From assembly GCA_002102225.1 (NCBI GenBank), contig LQPB01000014.1:1-64000 (forward strand): DNA of 64,000 nt, written 5' to 3'. Shown piece after piece: positions 26,273 to 34,887 of this stretch. The stretch's first letter is position 1; each line of letters starts with the position of its first letter. Below the pieces are notes generated by a model. It saw nothing but the letters and a program-made list of their open reading frames with translations. It made no database searches and had not been told where the DNA came from. This DNA is from Mycobacterium interjectum. Lineage in GTDB: Bacteria > Actinomycetota > Actinomycetes > Mycobacteriales > Mycobacteriaceae. A program made the translations under genes and the position numbers.

Positions 26273-27772
26273 ATGAGCATTTCGCTGCTGCTGGAGATGG
26301 CCGCGTCGAGCAACCCCGAGCGCACGGCGCTCGTCGACGGGCACCTGCGGCTGACGACGCAGCAGCTCAGCGATCTCGCCGACGGCGGCGCCGGTGTCGT
26401 CGCGGCATCGGGCGCCAAGCACGTGGCCTACGTGGGCACTGGCGGTGCGATGCTGCCGGTGCTGATCTTTGCCGCCGCGCGCGCCGGGCTGGCCTTCACG
26501 CCGCTGAATTACCGGCTGTCCGCCGACGGCATCCAGGCGCTGATCGCGCGGCTGCCCGAACCGCTGGTGGTCGTCGACGACCGCTACCGCGACATGATCG
26601 GGGACTCATCGCAGCCGGTGATGTCGTCCGAGGAATTCCTCGCGGCGGCGGGTGAAAGCGAGCCTGGCGCCGAGTTTCCCGACCCCGAGTCCGTCGCGAT
26701 CGTGCTGTTCACGTCCGGCACCACGTCGCAGCCCAAGGCCGTCGAGCTCTCGCACAACAACCTGACCAGCTACGTCACCGGGACCGTCGAGTTCGAGTCG
26801 GCCGAACCCACCGACGCCGCGCTGATCTGCGTGCCGCCCTATCACATCGCCGGGGTCAGCGCCGCGCTGTCGAACCTCTACGCCGGCCGAAAGATGGTCT
26901 ACCTGACCAACTTTGACGCCGCCGAATGGGTGCGGCTGGTCGACGCCGAGCAGGTCAGCACGGCGACGGTGGTGCCCACCATGCTGGACCGCATCGTCGC
27001 CGTCCTCGAGGGCGGCGGGCACCAGCTGCCGTCGCTGCGCAGCCTGGCCTACGGCGGATCCAAGGTGGGCCTGCCGCTGGTGCGCCGGGCGCTGGAGCTG
27101 TTACCGCACGTGGGCTTCGTCAACGCCTACGGGCTGACCGAGACGAGCTCGACGATCGCGGTTTTGGGTCCCGACGACCACCGCGAGGCGCACTCGGCGT
27201 CGGCCGACCACGTCGCCAAGCGGCTGGGCTCGGTGGGGCGCCCGGTGCCCGGCATCGAGCTGCAGATCCGCGGTGAGGACGGCGCGGTGCTGCCGCCGGG
27301 CGAAAGCGGCGAGCTGTTCGTGCGCGGCGAGCAGGTGTCGGGGCGCTACACCGGGATCGGCTCGGTGCTCGACGAGGACGGTTGGTTTCCGACCCGCGAC
27401 GTCGCGCTGCTCGACGAGGACGGCTACCTCTTTATCAGCGGGCGCAGCGACGACACCATCATCCGCGGCGGGGAGAACATCGCGCCCGCCGAGCTGGAGG
27501 AGGTGCTCATCGAGCACGCCCACGTCCACGACGTCGCGGTGGTCGGCGTCGAGGACCCGCAGTGGGGCCAGGCGATCGTGGCCGTGGTGGTGCCGGTCGC
27601 GGGCATCGATCCCGACCCCGACGAACTGCGCGAGCATGTCCGCAAGAGTTTGCGCGGGTCGCGCACGCCCGACCGGGTAGTGTTCCGCGACGAGCTGCCG
27701 ACCACACCCACGGGCAAGGTCCTGCGTCGCGAAATCGTCGAAGATCTCCGAACATTAGGAACGCCAAAATGA
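26273..27772 (+). CDS. Acyl-CoA synthetase/AMP-dependent ligase
   Basis: 499-aa adenylate-forming enzyme. The A3 loop reads LFTSGTTSQPKAVEL near residues 144-158, with Ser-Gln where Gly-Arg is usual; then come NAYGLTETSST (A5), TRDVALLDEDGYLFISGRSDDTIIRGGENI (A7-A8) and the terminal PTTPTGKVLRR with the catalytic Lys. Carboxylic-acid substrate unknown. Its stop overlaps the start of a 98-aa cysteine-containing protein in ATGA, so both are produced together. H37Rv does not have this gene between echA1 and Rv0223c, so it belongs to an accessory block that continues to the PE_PGRS genes. Confidence 0.9.
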   Translation: MSISLLLEMAASSNPERTALVDGHLRLTTQQLSDLADGGAGVVAASGAKHVAYVGTGGAMLPVLIFAAARAGLAFTPLNYRLSADGIQALIARLPEPLVVVDDRYRDMIGDSSQPVMSSEEFLAAAGESEPGAEFPDPESVAIVLFTSGTTSQPKAVELSHNNLTSYVTGTVEFESAEPTDAALICVPPYHIAGVSAALSNLYAGRKMVYLTNFDAAEWVRLVDAEQVSTATVVPTMLDRIVAVLEGGGHQLPSLRSLAYGGSKVGLPLVRRALELLPHVGFVNAYGLTETSSTIAVLGPDDHREAHSASADHVAKRLGSVGRPVPGIELQIRGEDGAVLPPGESGELFVRGEQVSGRYTGIGSVLDEDGWFPTRDVALLDEDGYLFISGRSDDTIIRGGENIAPAELEEVLIEHAHVHDVAVVGVEDPQWGQAIVAVVVPVAGIDPDPDELREHVRKSLRGSRTPDRVVFRDELPTTPTGKVLRREIVEDLRTLGTPK

Positions 27773-28065
27773 TCAAAAACGGAACCCGCCTCGCCAGCCA
27801 GGTGTGCGACACCCAGGTCATCGTGGTCCGCAGCGCCGACAGCCTCGACGACCTGCGCTGCGGGGGCGCCCCGATGGTGCCGATCGGCGGCGAGCGCTCC
27901 GGCGAGCTCGACCCGGCATTCGCCGACGGCACGGTGATGGGCAAGCGCTACGTGGACGAGACCGGCGCCGAGGTGCTGGTCACCAAGCCGGGTGCCGGCA
28001 GCCTGAGCATCGGTCAGACCGCGCTGCAGCTCAAAGAGGTCAAGCCGCTGCCCGCCAGCGACTAG
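27769..28065 (+). CDS. 98-aa conserved protein with desulforedoxin-like cysteine pattern
   Basis: No assigned function. Two cysteines sit in [10 protein letters not shown] (Cys13) and LRCGGAPMV (Cys31). The spacing and the CGGAPM ending resemble the second half of each cysteine pair in desulforedoxin-type metal sites (CxxC ... CCGxPM), with only two of four ligands kept. The remaining sequence ends with [20 protein letters not shown]. It is soluble, with no signal peptide. The start ATG 27769 overlaps the acyl-CoA ligase stop (ATGA), so a partner role with that ligase is the best guess. The stop overlaps the convergent PE_PGRS stop by two bases. Confidence 0.75.
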   Translation: MIKNGTRLASQVCDTQVIVVRSADSLDDLRCGGAPMVPIGGERSGELDPAFADGTVMGKRYVDETGAEVLVTKPGAGSLSIGQTALQLKEVKPLPASD

Positions 28066-29492
28066 GGCCCGGCAATCCCGTCGGGCCCCGGAACGCCGAG
28101 CAGCAGCCCGCCGGTACCGCCCACGCCGGGAATCCCGCCGGCGCCGGCGCTGTTGCCGCCCGCGCCGCCGTTGCCGACGAGCTGGGCGTTGCCGCCGTCG
28201 CCGCCGTATGCCTTGTTGGGGCTGGCCCCTCCGTTGCCGCCGTTGCCGCCGTTGCCGAAGACGGCGCTGTTGCCGCCGTGGCCGCCCTGCCCGCCGTTGA
28301 ACGCGGCGTTGGTGGCCTGGCCGCCGTTGCCGCCGTCCCCGCCACTGCCGAACAGCCCGATCGCGTTGCCGCCGGAACCGCCCTTACCGCCGAACCCCGC
28401 GGCGGTGGCTTGCCCCCCGTCGCCGCCATGCCCGCCGTCGCCGAAGAGGGCGCCGCCGTTGCCGCCGTTGCCGCCGGGGCCGGTGAATGCGCCGAGGCCG
28501 CCGGCCCCGCCGTTGCCGATCAGGCCGGCGTTACCGCCGTTGCCGGCGGTCAGGCCCTGGCCAGCGCCGCCGGCCCCGCCGTTGCCGCTGAGGAAACCGC
28601 CGTTGCCGCCGTCGCCGCCGGCGCCGATGAGGGAGCCAAATGCGCCGGCGCCGCTGCCGGCGCTTCCGCCGGCGCCGCCGTTGCCGTTCAACAGGCCGCC
28701 GTGGCCACCGTGACCGCCGTTCCCGGACGTCTGGTTGACGGCAGACGCTGCGCCGCCCGCGCCGCCGGCGCCGCCGTGGCCGAACAACCCGATCGCGTCG
28801 CCGCCCGCGCCGCCGCTGCCCGCCCCGTTGAGAAGGGCGGCGGCGTTGTAGGCGCCACCCGTGCCGCCCGGGCCGCCGTTGCCCCAGAGCAGTCCGCCGG
28901 TTCCGCCTGCGCCGCCGTTACCGGCGTGGGTCCCGGCCGTGACGCTCAGGCCGCCCGCCCCGCCGGCGCCGCCGCTGCCGAACAGCCCCGCGGGCCCGCC
29001 GTTGCCGCCGTTCTTGCCGGCGGCACCCGACCCCCCGTTGCCGCCGTTGCCCCACAGCAGCCCGCCGGCGCCTCCCGCCTGGCCGGTGCCCGGCGCGCCG
29101 TTGGTGCCGTCGCCGATCAGCGGGCGCTGCAGCAGCAGTTCGGTGGGCGTGTTGATCGCGCCGAGGATGTCCTGCTGCAGGACCTGCCACGGGTTGGCCG
29201 TCGCCGCGGCGTTGGCGGCTTCGGCGCCGGCGTACGCACCGGCGCCCGCGTTCAGGGACTGGACGAATTGCTGATGGAAGGTCGCCGCTTGGGCGCTGAC
29301 GGCCTGGTATTCCTGGGCGTGCGCGCCGAAGAACGCGGCCACCGCCGCCGAGACCTCATCGGCGCCGGCCGCCACCAGCCGCGTGGTCTGCGCCGCCGCG
29401 GCCGAGTTCGCCTGGCTGAGCGTCGAACCGACACCCGCCAGATCCGTGGCGGCCGTCGCGACCACGTCGGGCACCGCGATGACGAAAGACAT
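28062..29492 (-). CDS. PE_PGRS family protein, copy 1
   Basis: 476 aa. An N-terminal PE domain of about 95 residues ([20 protein letters not shown]) is followed by a linker ending [17 protein letters not shown] and then about 330 residues of Gly-Gly-Ala/Gly-Gly-Asn repeats with recurring LWGNGG, LFGSGG and LIGNGG units. It ends in [20 protein letters not shown] proteins are exported by type VII secretion and sit at the mycobacterial surface. The start ATG 29492 has GGAGG 6 nt upstream. It is next to a paralogue of nearly equal length, so a tandem duplication is likely. No PPE or ESX gene is near. Confidence 0.93.
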   Translation of the reverse strand: MSFVIAVPDVVATAATDLAGVGSTLSQANSAAAAQTTRLVAAGADEVSAAVAAFFGAHAQEYQAVSAQAATFHQQFVQSLNAGAGAYAGAEAANAAATANPWQVLQQDILGAINTPTELLLQRPLIGDGTNGAPGTGQAGGAGGLLWGNGGNGGSGAAGKNGGNGGPAGLFGSGGAGGAGGLSVTAGTHAGNGGAGGTGGLLWGNGGPGGTGGAYNAAALLNGAGSGGAGGDAIGLFGHGGAGGAGGAASAVNQTSGNGGHGGHGGLLNGNGGAGGSAGSGAGAFGSLIGAGGDGGNGGFLSGNGGAGGAGQGLTAGNGGNAGLIGNGGAGGLGAFTGPGGNGGNGGALFGDGGHGGDGGQATAAGFGGKGGSGGNAIGLFGSGGDGGNGGQATNAAFNGGQGGHGGNSAVFGNGGNGGNGGASPNKAYGGDGGNAQLVGNGGAGGNSAGAGGIPGVGGTGGLLLGVPGPDGIAGP

Positions 29493-29530
29493 TGCGCAAC
29501 CTCCAAGCACAGCCCCCGTCAACGGACAAG

Positions 29531-29536
29531 ATCGTA
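29531..29536 (-). promoter_or_regulatory. Candidate -10 element TACGAT of PE_PGRS copy 1
   Basis: On the minus strand TACGAT lies about 38 nt before the ATG in the 84-bp gap between the two PE_PGRS genes. It is the only TANNNT hexamer well placed for a leader that includes the GGAGG ribosome site. Confidence 0.35.
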
Positions 29537-29576
29537 GCGTGCTCAGCGGAAGCGCACGGTGCGATCGCCCGCGCCA

Positions 29577-31040
29577 CTACCCGTCGGCGCCCGGGACCCC
29601 GAGCAGTAAGCCACCGGCGCCGCCGATCCCGCCGTTGATGGCGAGCTGCCCAGTCCCGCCATCGCCACCATTGCCGATCAACTGAGCGTTGCCGCCGTTG
29701 CCGCCGACCGCTCCGGTGAAGGTGGTGCCGAAGCCGGCGTCGCCACCCCTACCGCCGCCCCCGGTGAGGCCGGCGTTGCCGCCGCGGCCGCCGAAGCCGC
29801 CCTTGCCCAAGCCCTGGCCGCCGTCCCCGCCGTCCCCGCCGTTGCCGTAGAGCCCGACGGCATTGCCGCCCGCACCCCCAATGCCGCCGTTGCCGTAGGC
29901 GGATTGCCCGCCCGCGCCGCCGTGGCCGCCGTCGCCGAACAGGCTGCCGCCGTTGCCGCCGTTGCCGCCGAAACCACCGTCGGCAAACGCGGTCGTAAGG
30001 GTCGCGGAACCGCCGGTTCCTCCGGCGCCGCCATTGCCGATCAGACCGGCCGAGCCGCCGTTGCCGCCCGCGTAGGAGCCCCCGCCCAACGTGGGATTGC
30101 CTTCCGTCCCGTTGCCGCCGGCGCCGCCGTTGCCGCTGAACATCCCGCCCGCCCCGCCGTTGCCGCCGGAGTTGCCGCGGGTGGCGACTCCGGCGTTGCC
30201 GCCGTGGCCGCCGTTGCCGTTCAGCAGACCGCCATGCCCACCCTGGCCGCCGGCCCCGGCGATGCAGTTCTGCGCGTCACCGACCTGGCCGGAACCGCCG
30301 TCGCCGCCGGCGCCGCCGCTTCCGAACAATCCGATGGCGTCACCGCCCCTGCCGCCGGCGCCGCCCGTGGTCGAGGCCACGGCGTACCCGCCGGTTCCTC
30401 CGGGACCGCCGTTGCCGATCAGCAGCCCCCCGGCGCCGCCGGTCCCGGCGGGACCGGCCGACTCGGGGAAGACCGCGGGCCCGCCGGTGCCGCCGGCGCC
30501 GCCGTTGCCGAACAGCCCGGCGGGGCCGCCGTTGCCGCCCGGCCCTCCGAAACTTCCCCCGGTTGCGGGCTTGCCGGACCCGCCGTTGCCGCCGTTGCCC
30601 CACAACAGCCCGCCGGCGCCGCCGTTTTGGCCGGTCCCGGGCGCGCCGTCGGCGCCGTTGCCGATCAGCGGGCGGCCCAACAGCAGCTCGGTGGGAGTAT
30701 TGATCGCGCCCAGCACGTCCTGCTGCAGCGCCTGCCACGGGTTCGCCGCCGCCGCGGCGTTGGCCGCCTCGGCGCTCGCATACGCGCCCGCGCCCGTGTT
30801 CAAGGCCTGGACGAACCGGTCGTGAAACGCCGCCGCCTGGGCGCTGAGCGCCTGATATCCCTGGCCATGAGCGGCAAAGAATTCCGCGACGGCCGCCGAT
30901 ACCTCATCGGCGCCGGCGGCCGCCACCTCCGTGGTGTGGGCCGCCGCGGCCGAGCTGGCCTGGCCCAGCGCCGACCCGATGCCCGCCAAATCCGTGGCGG
31001 CCGACGCCACCAGGTCGGGTTGCGCGATCACGAAAGACAT
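29577..31040 (-). CDS. PE_PGRS family protein, copy 2
   Basis: 487 aa, with the same PE domain start ([20 protein letters not shown]), the same linker ([17 protein letters not shown]) and a PGRS domain of GGxGG repeats, closing with [10 protein letters not shown]. The PE domains of the two copies share most residues, while the repeat regions have diverged by gain and loss of units. The start ATG 31040 has GGAGG 7 nt upstream. A TAGGAT hexamer on the minus strand (31109-31114) is a candidate -10. H37Rv has no PE gene at this point between echA1 and Rv0223c. Confidence 0.93.
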   Translation of the reverse strand: MSFVIAQPDLVASAATDLAGIGSALGQASSAAAAHTTEVAAAGADEVSAAVAEFFAAHGQGYQALSAQAAAFHDRFVQALNTGAGAYASAEAANAAAAANPWQALQQDVLGAINTPTELLLGRPLIGNGADGAPGTGQNGGAGGLLWGNGGNGGSGKPATGGSFGGPGGNGGPAGLFGNGGAGGTGGPAVFPESAGPAGTGGAGGLLIGNGGPGGTGGYAVASTTGGAGGRGGDAIGLFGSGGAGGDGGSGQVGDAQNCIAGAGGQGGHGGLLNGNGGHGGNAGVATRGNSGGNGGAGGMFSGNGGAGGNGTEGNPTLGGGSYAGGNGGSAGLIGNGGAGGTGGSATLTTAFADGGFGGNGGNGGSLFGDGGHGGAGGQSAYGNGGIGGAGGNAVGLYGNGGDGGDGGQGLGKGGFGGRGGNAGLTGGGGRGGDAGFGTTFTGAVGGNGGNAQLIGNGGDGGTGQLAINGGIGGAGGLLLGVPGADG

Positions 31041-31215
31041 TCCGCACCTCCGGCACCGTGCGGCTCGGCGTCGCCCCGATGAGTCGTCGAGCCAGGGTTG
31101 AGGAGCAAATCCTAACGTGACCTCAATATGCGCGGGCGGGAATTCCCAGCAAATGTGCGCGGGTTAACCTCGGGCCGCTCGCACGGCGTCTGGTGCCTGG
31201 CAGGCGGCGGCTGCG

Positions 31216-31848
31216 CTAGCCGGGGATTCCGTTGCGTACGACGAATTCCCTTGCTTTGATCAGGAATTCGAGCTGTTCGCCCACTTGGCGCAGCGGATCG
31301 GTGCTGCGCGTCGAGCGTGACAGCACCACGGCGCCTTCCAGGGCGGCGATCGACATCACCGCCAGCGACGCCGCATCGGCGTCGTCGAAGCCGTCGTTGG
31401 CAAACGCACGCTTCAACGCGTTGCACCACCGGCCCAGGATGGCGCCGGCCTCGGCGGAGAGCTTGGGTTCGGCGTCGTCCGAACCGATCGCCGCGGCGAC
31501 CACGGGGCAGCCCGCGCTGAAGCCCCCCTCGGTTAGGAGGCGCTCCCAGAACTCGACGAACTCGCGCAGCAGGGCCCGGGCGCCCCAGCCGGCGGCGTCG
31601 TCGATCATGGCGGTGATGGAATCGCCGGAGTACTGCAGGGCCTCGGTCAGGATCTGATTGCGCCCCTCGGGGAAGTGGTAGTAGACCGAGCCGCGCGGCG
31701 CGCCGCTACGGGCCAGCACCTCATCGATGGTCACCCCGGCGGCGCCGCGCTCGCGCATCACCTCGGCGGCGCTCAGCAGCATCTTCTTGCGCGTATCGCA
31801 GCGCTTTGTCGGCGTGGGTCCCGCTTTGGCTTCGGTGCTAGTCGGCAC
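31216..31848 (-). CDS. TetR/AcrR-family regulator
   Basis: 210 aa. The N-terminal DNA-binding domain reads MLLSAAEVMRERGAAGVTIDEVLARSGAPRGSVYYHF (shown in part: helix-turn-helix near residues 22-58). The ligand domain includes GGFSAGCPVVAAAIG and an ILGRWCNALKRAF helix, similar to the TetR_C group found with oxidoreductases. The start is GTG 31848 because GGGAGG lies 7 nt before it; an upstream ATG at 31875 would add nine residues but lacks a ribosome site. A 43-codon ORF ends 23 nt upstream on the same strand, with a promoter and palindrome before it, suggesting autoregulation. Confidence 0.9.
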   Translation of the reverse strand: MPTSTEAKAGPTPTKRCDTRKKMLLSAAEVMRERGAAGVTIDEVLARSGAPRGSVYYHFPEGRNQILTEALQYSGDSITAMIDDAAGWGARALLREFVEFWERLLTEGGFSAGCPVVAAAIGSDDAEPKLSAEAGAILGRWCNALKRAFANDGFDDADAASLAVMSIAALEGAVVLSRSTRSTDPLRQVGEQLEFLIKAREFVVRNGIPG

Positions 31849-31871
31849 TGTCGTACCTCCCGTGGCGAGCG

Positions 31872-32003
31872 TCATGCAGCGTGCGAGTGCCGCGGAACCG
31901 GCCAGTGCATATTACGAGGGCTGAACCGGAAGGGCCGCCGCTTGATGTCGGGCATCTCGCGCGTGAACTGGTAGCCGGCGACGTTGAGTTCGATGATCCA
32001 CAT
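31872..32003 (-). CDS. Small hypothetical protein (43 aa) preceding the TetR gene
   Basis: Reads MWIIELNVAGYQFTREMPDI and then a basic, aromatic stretch (KRRPFRFSPRNMHWPVPRHS). The ATG at 32003 has GGGAGA 6 nt upstream and a good promoter about 43 nt before it. It ends 23 nt before the GTG of the TetR gene, so both are likely on one mRNA. I do not recognise the family. It is Arg/Pro/His-rich after residue 20 and has no membrane segment. It could be a real microprotein or only a leader ORF that tunes the regulator. Confidence 0.5.
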   Translation of the reverse strand: MWIIELNVAGYQFTREMPDIKRRPFRFSPRNMHWPVPRHSHAA

Positions 32004-32035
32004 TGTTTTCTCCCGGCCTGAGTGCGGCCCTAGAT

Positions 32036-32074
32036 TATGCTGAGAAGCATATAAGACATCGGTGCAGTAAGCAA
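32036..32074 (-). promoter_or_regulatory. Promoter of the TetR unit with overlapping palindrome
   Basis: On the minus strand TTGCTT (32069-32074) and TATGCT (32046-32051) are 17 bp apart, a good sigma-A promoter. The -10 is one arm of the perfect dyad TATGCT-GAGA-AGCATA (32036-32051). A repressor bound there would block the promoter, as expected for TetR autoregulation. The region is strikingly AT-rich for this genome. Confidence 0.7.
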
Positions 32075-32208
32075 TTTTATTCCCTAAGTAAGCCGTGCAG
32101 CTCATGAAACGGTTCTAACGCGTTCCCTCGGACATGAGCGGTATGGGCGTGACCCCCGTCTCATTATGCTCTATTGCATAGCACCTAGAACCGCGCTTCA
32201 CTGGGCCG

Positions 32209-32499
32209 ATGCCCCTTCCGAACCTCGCCACCGTCTCCCCGGAACGCGACGGACACGTCCTGCTGGTCGGCCTGAACCGGCCGCACAAGCGCAACGCATT
32301 CGACCGGGCGATGCTCGCCGACCTGTCGCGGGCGTATGCGCTGCTCGAATCCGATGACTCGCTGCGCGCCGGCCTGCTGTTCGCGCATGGCGACCATGTC
32401 ACCGCCGGCCTGGATCCGGTGGACGTCGGTCCCGGCATCGCAGCCGAGGGCGTGCAGTCGTTCGTCGAGCGACGGCAGGCCCGATTTCAGGGCCGCTAG
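32209..32499 (+). pseudogene. Crotonase remnant with large internal deletion
   Basis: The 96-aa frame begins like a full enoyl-CoA hydratase (HVLLVGLNRPHKRNAFDRAML, then FAHGDHVTAGLDPVDVGP) and jumps directly to a typical crotonase C-terminus (AEGVQSFVERRQARFQGR). About 160 residues are missing, including the second oxyanion-hole segment and the hydratase Glu, with the frame preserved across the junction. The first segment is slightly altered as well (GDHVTAG for GEHFTAG). It is not expected to be an active enzyme. Its end overlaps the convergent aldehyde dehydrogenase stop by 4 bp. Confidence 0.75.
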
Positions 32500-33965
32500 G
32501 CGTCGACCGTGTAACCCATCGGCATCAGCACGCTCTTCTGCTGCGTGAAATGCTCCACGCCCTCGGGGCCGTTCTCGCGGCCGATACCCGAGTTCTTGTA
32601 ACCGCCGAACGGGCAGCAGGGATCGAACGCGTACCAGTTGATCGCGTAGGTTCCGGTGCGGATTTTCTCCGAGATCTCGATGCCCCGCGGCACGTTGGTG
32701 GTCCACACGCTGCCGGCCAAGCCGTACTCCGAATCGTTGGCGATCTTGATCGCGTCCTCTTCGGTGTCGTAGGGGATGATGCTCAGCACCGGCCCAAAGA
32801 TTTCCTCCTGGGCGATCGTCATCTTGTTGTCGACGTCGGCGAAAACGGTTGGCTGCACGAAGAATCCGCTGTCCAGACCCTCCGGACGGCCGCCGCCACA
32901 CACCAGCCGCGCGCCCTCCTCGATGCCCTTGGAGATGTAGCCCTCGACGCGGGCGCGCTGCTTCTCCGAGATCAGCGAACCGATCTGGGCGCCCGGGTCC
33001 GACGGCAGTCCGACCGGCAGCGCCTGGACGAAAGCGCTTACCGCGTCCACGATTTCGTCGTAGCGCGACCGCGGCGCCAGGATGCGGGTCTGGCCCACGC
33101 AGGCCTGGCCGGTGTTCATGATCCCGGAGAACACCATCATCGGGACCGCGGACGCCAGGTCGACGTCCTCGAGGACGATGGCCGCCGATTTCCCGCCGAG
33201 CTCCAGCGTGCACGGCTTGAGCAGCTCGGCGGCGCGGCGGCCGATCTCCTTGCCGACGGCCGAGCTGCCGGTGAACGTGAACAGGTCGACGTCCCGGTTG
33301 GACGTCAGCGCCTGGCCGGTCTCGATGCCGCCGGGCACCACCGACAGCACGCCCTCGGGCAGGCCGGCGTCGGCGAACACCTCGGCCAAAGCGTTTGCGG
33401 TCAGCGGTGTTTCGGCGGCCGGCTTGAGCACGACCGTACAGCCGGCCAGCAGCGCCGGGCCCAGCTTGTTGATCGCCAGGAACAGCGGCACGTTCCAGGC
33501 CACGATCGCGCCGACGACGCCGATCGGCTCGCGGTGAACGATGGTCTGACCGTAGGAGCCGTTGCGGATCTCCCGCCACTTGACCTGGTCGACGGCGGGC
33601 CCGGCGAAGAAGTTCATCGCGCCCATCGAGCCCATCCAGTGCATCGTCTCGATGGTCATCGGCGGCTGGCCGGTCTCGGCGCCCAGCAGCGTCGCGAACT
33701 GCTCCTTGCGCTCCTCGAGCAGCTGCAGCGCCTTGGCGAGGACGGCCGCGCGTTCCTTCGGCGGCGTCGTGGGCCACGGCCCGCTGTCGAAGGCGGCGCG
33801 GGCGGCGGCCACCGCGGCGTCGACGTCGGCCGCCGCGGCGAGCGGCACCTTCCCGACGTACTCACCGGTGGCCGGGCAGTGCACCTCGATGACTTCCGAG
33901 GTCGACGGCTCGGTCCACTTGCCGCCGATGAAAAGTTTGTCGTATTCGGTCTTCACGTCGGTCAT
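32496..33965 (-). CDS. Aldehyde dehydrogenase (Rv0223c homologue)
   Basis: 489-aa NAD(P)-dependent aldehyde dehydrogenase. The substrate/cofactor segments are VAWNVPLFLAINKLGPAL, FTGSSAVGKEIG near 244, LELGGKSAAIV with the general-base Glu near 264, and GQACVGQTR with the nucleophile Cys near 298. FGPVLSIIPYDTEEDAI and PFGGYKNSGIGRENG complete the fold. Substrate unknown. It is predicted to be leaderless from TAGGGT on the minus strand. It is conserved in H37Rv next to Rv0224c, which lies upstream here in the same direction. Confidence 0.92.
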   Translation of the reverse strand: MTDVKTEYDKLFIGGKWTEPSTSEVIEVHCPATGEYVGKVPLAAAADVDAAVAAARAAFDSGPWPTTPPKERAAVLAKALQLLEERKEQFATLLGAETGQPPMTIETMHWMGSMGAMNFFAGPAVDQVKWREIRNGSYGQTIVHREPIGVVGAIVAWNVPLFLAINKLGPALLAGCTVVLKPAAETPLTANALAEVFADAGLPEGVLSVVPGGIETGQALTSNRDVDLFTFTGSSAVGKEIGRRAAELLKPCTLELGGKSAAIVLEDVDLASAVPMMVFSGIMNTGQACVGQTRILAPRSRYDEIVDAVSAFVQALPVGLPSDPGAQIGSLISEKQRARVEGYISKGIEEGARLVCGGGRPEGLDSGFFVQPTVFADVDNKMTIAQEEIFGPVLSIIPYDTEEDAIKIANDSEYGLAGSVWTTNVPRGIEISEKIRTGTYAINWYAFDPCCPFGGYKNSGIGRENGPEGVEHFTQQKSVLMPMGYTVDA

Positions 33966-33971
33966 GGCGCC

Positions 33972-33977
33972 ACCCTA
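33972..33977 (-). promoter_or_regulatory. -10 element TAGGGT for leaderless aldehyde dehydrogenase
   Basis: On the minus strand TAGGGT ends exactly 6 nt before the ATG at 33965. The same hexamer and spacing occur before the next gene upstream (34784-34789). Confidence 0.65.
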
Positions 33978-34006
33978 CCCAAGCGGAAGCAAAACGAGAA
34001 CATGTT

Positions 34007-34777
34007 TCATTCTCGGGGTGCGAGCACCAGCACGAGATTGCTGACCAGGAACTCGCGCAGCGCCGGGACCGACGTCAGCCACCATGCCCATCGGGGGTGG
34101 TAGCGGGGAAATGCGGCCACCGCGGCGCCGGTGCTGGCGGCCCAGCTCAGGCCGTCTGCGGCCGACACCGCGAACAACGACGACCCGTAGTCGTTTTTGG
34201 CCGGGTGGCCGTGCTTGCGGGCGTACCGCGCGGCGGCACGCGCACCGCCGAGGTAGTGGGTCAGGCCCATCTCGTGGCCCCCGAATGGGCCGAGCCACAC
34301 CGTGTAGGACAGCACGGCCAGCCCGCCCGGCCGGGTCACCCGCAGCATCTCGTTACCGAGCTGCCACGGCCGCGGCACGTGTTCGGCGACATTGGACGAC
34401 AGGCAGATGTCGACGGAGTCGTCGGCGAACGGCAGCGCCATGCCCGAGGCACGCACGAAGGTGCCCGGTCCACGCGCCAACGCCGGCCCGGCCGCGTGCA
34501 TCTCGCCGGGGTCGGGCTCCACGCCGAGATAGCGGACACCGGCGTCGGTGAACGCCGCCGCGAAATATCCTGGGCCGCCGCCGACGTCGAGCAGCGTGCG
34601 GCCGGCGGGTGGTGCGCCATGGACGCCCCGCCACAGGTCGGCGACCATCGCCGCGGTGTCGGCCGCCAGCGCGCGGTAGAAACGGGCCGGGTCGGATCGC
34701 TCGTGGCGGAATTCCGAGAGCAGCCGCACCGACCGGCGCAGCGTCGCACGCCGCGCAAATTGATCAGTGACGGCCAC
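34007..34777 (-). CDS. SAM-dependent methyltransferase (Rv0224c homologue)
   Basis: 256 aa, near the 254 aa of Rv0224c. Motif I reads LLDVGGGPGYFAAAF near residues 63-77, the acidic motif YLGVEPDPGEM follows, and motif IV-V appear in SVDICLSSNVAEHVPRP and EMLRVTRPGGLAVLSYT. The C-terminal part carries Trp-rich hydrophobic sequence (HPRWAWWLTSVPALREFLVSN) that may touch the membrane. The substrate is not known; the M. tuberculosis gene is reported as required for growth. The GTG start at 34777 follows TAGGGT by 6 nt, indicating a leaderless mRNA. It is divergent from the glycosyltransferase gene. Confidence 0.9.
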   Translation of the reverse strand: MAVTDQFARRATLRRSVRLLSEFRHERSDPARFYRALAADTAAMVADLWRGVHGAPPAGRTLLDVGGGPGYFAAAFTDAGVRYLGVEPDPGEMHAAGPALARGPGTFVRASGMALPFADDSVDICLSSNVAEHVPRPWQLGNEMLRVTRPGGLAVLSYTVWLGPFGGHEMGLTHYLGGARAAARYARKHGHPAKNDYGSSLFAVSAADGLSWAASTGAAVAAFPRYHPRWAWWLTSVPALREFLVSNLVLVLAPRE

Positions 34778-34783
34778 CGGCCA

Positions 34784-34789
34784 ACCCTA
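34784..34789 (-). promoter_or_regulatory. -10 element TAGGGT for leaderless methyltransferase
   Basis: On the minus strand TAGGGT ends 6 nt before the GTG at 34777, and there is no ribosome site between. Confidence 0.65.
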
Positions 34790-34811
34790 CGGCCGGGCAT
34801 CACGTCCGCCC

Positions 34812-34865
34812 GAGCGTGACGGCAGCGTCACGTTGGGCGTCGAGCGTGACGCCAGCGTCACGCTC
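34812..34865. repeat. Two GAGCGTGACGC palindromes in a divergent promoter region
   Basis: The second unit (34842-34865) is a perfect dyad, GAGCGTGACGC-CA-GCGTCACGCTC. The first (34812-34834) is an imperfect copy. They lie between the methyltransferase and glycosyltransferase starts and could form strong hairpins or be binding sites. Similar short palindromes are dispersed in mycobacterial genomes. Confidence 0.75.
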
Positions 34866-34887
34866 GCGACGGCTAGGCTGACCAGTA

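Noticed and set aside
27804..29537. 577-codon plus-strand frame opposite the PE_PGRS gene
   Set aside because: The Ala/Val/Gly pattern is the complement of PGRS repeats; PE start, ribosome site and family features all support the minus strand.
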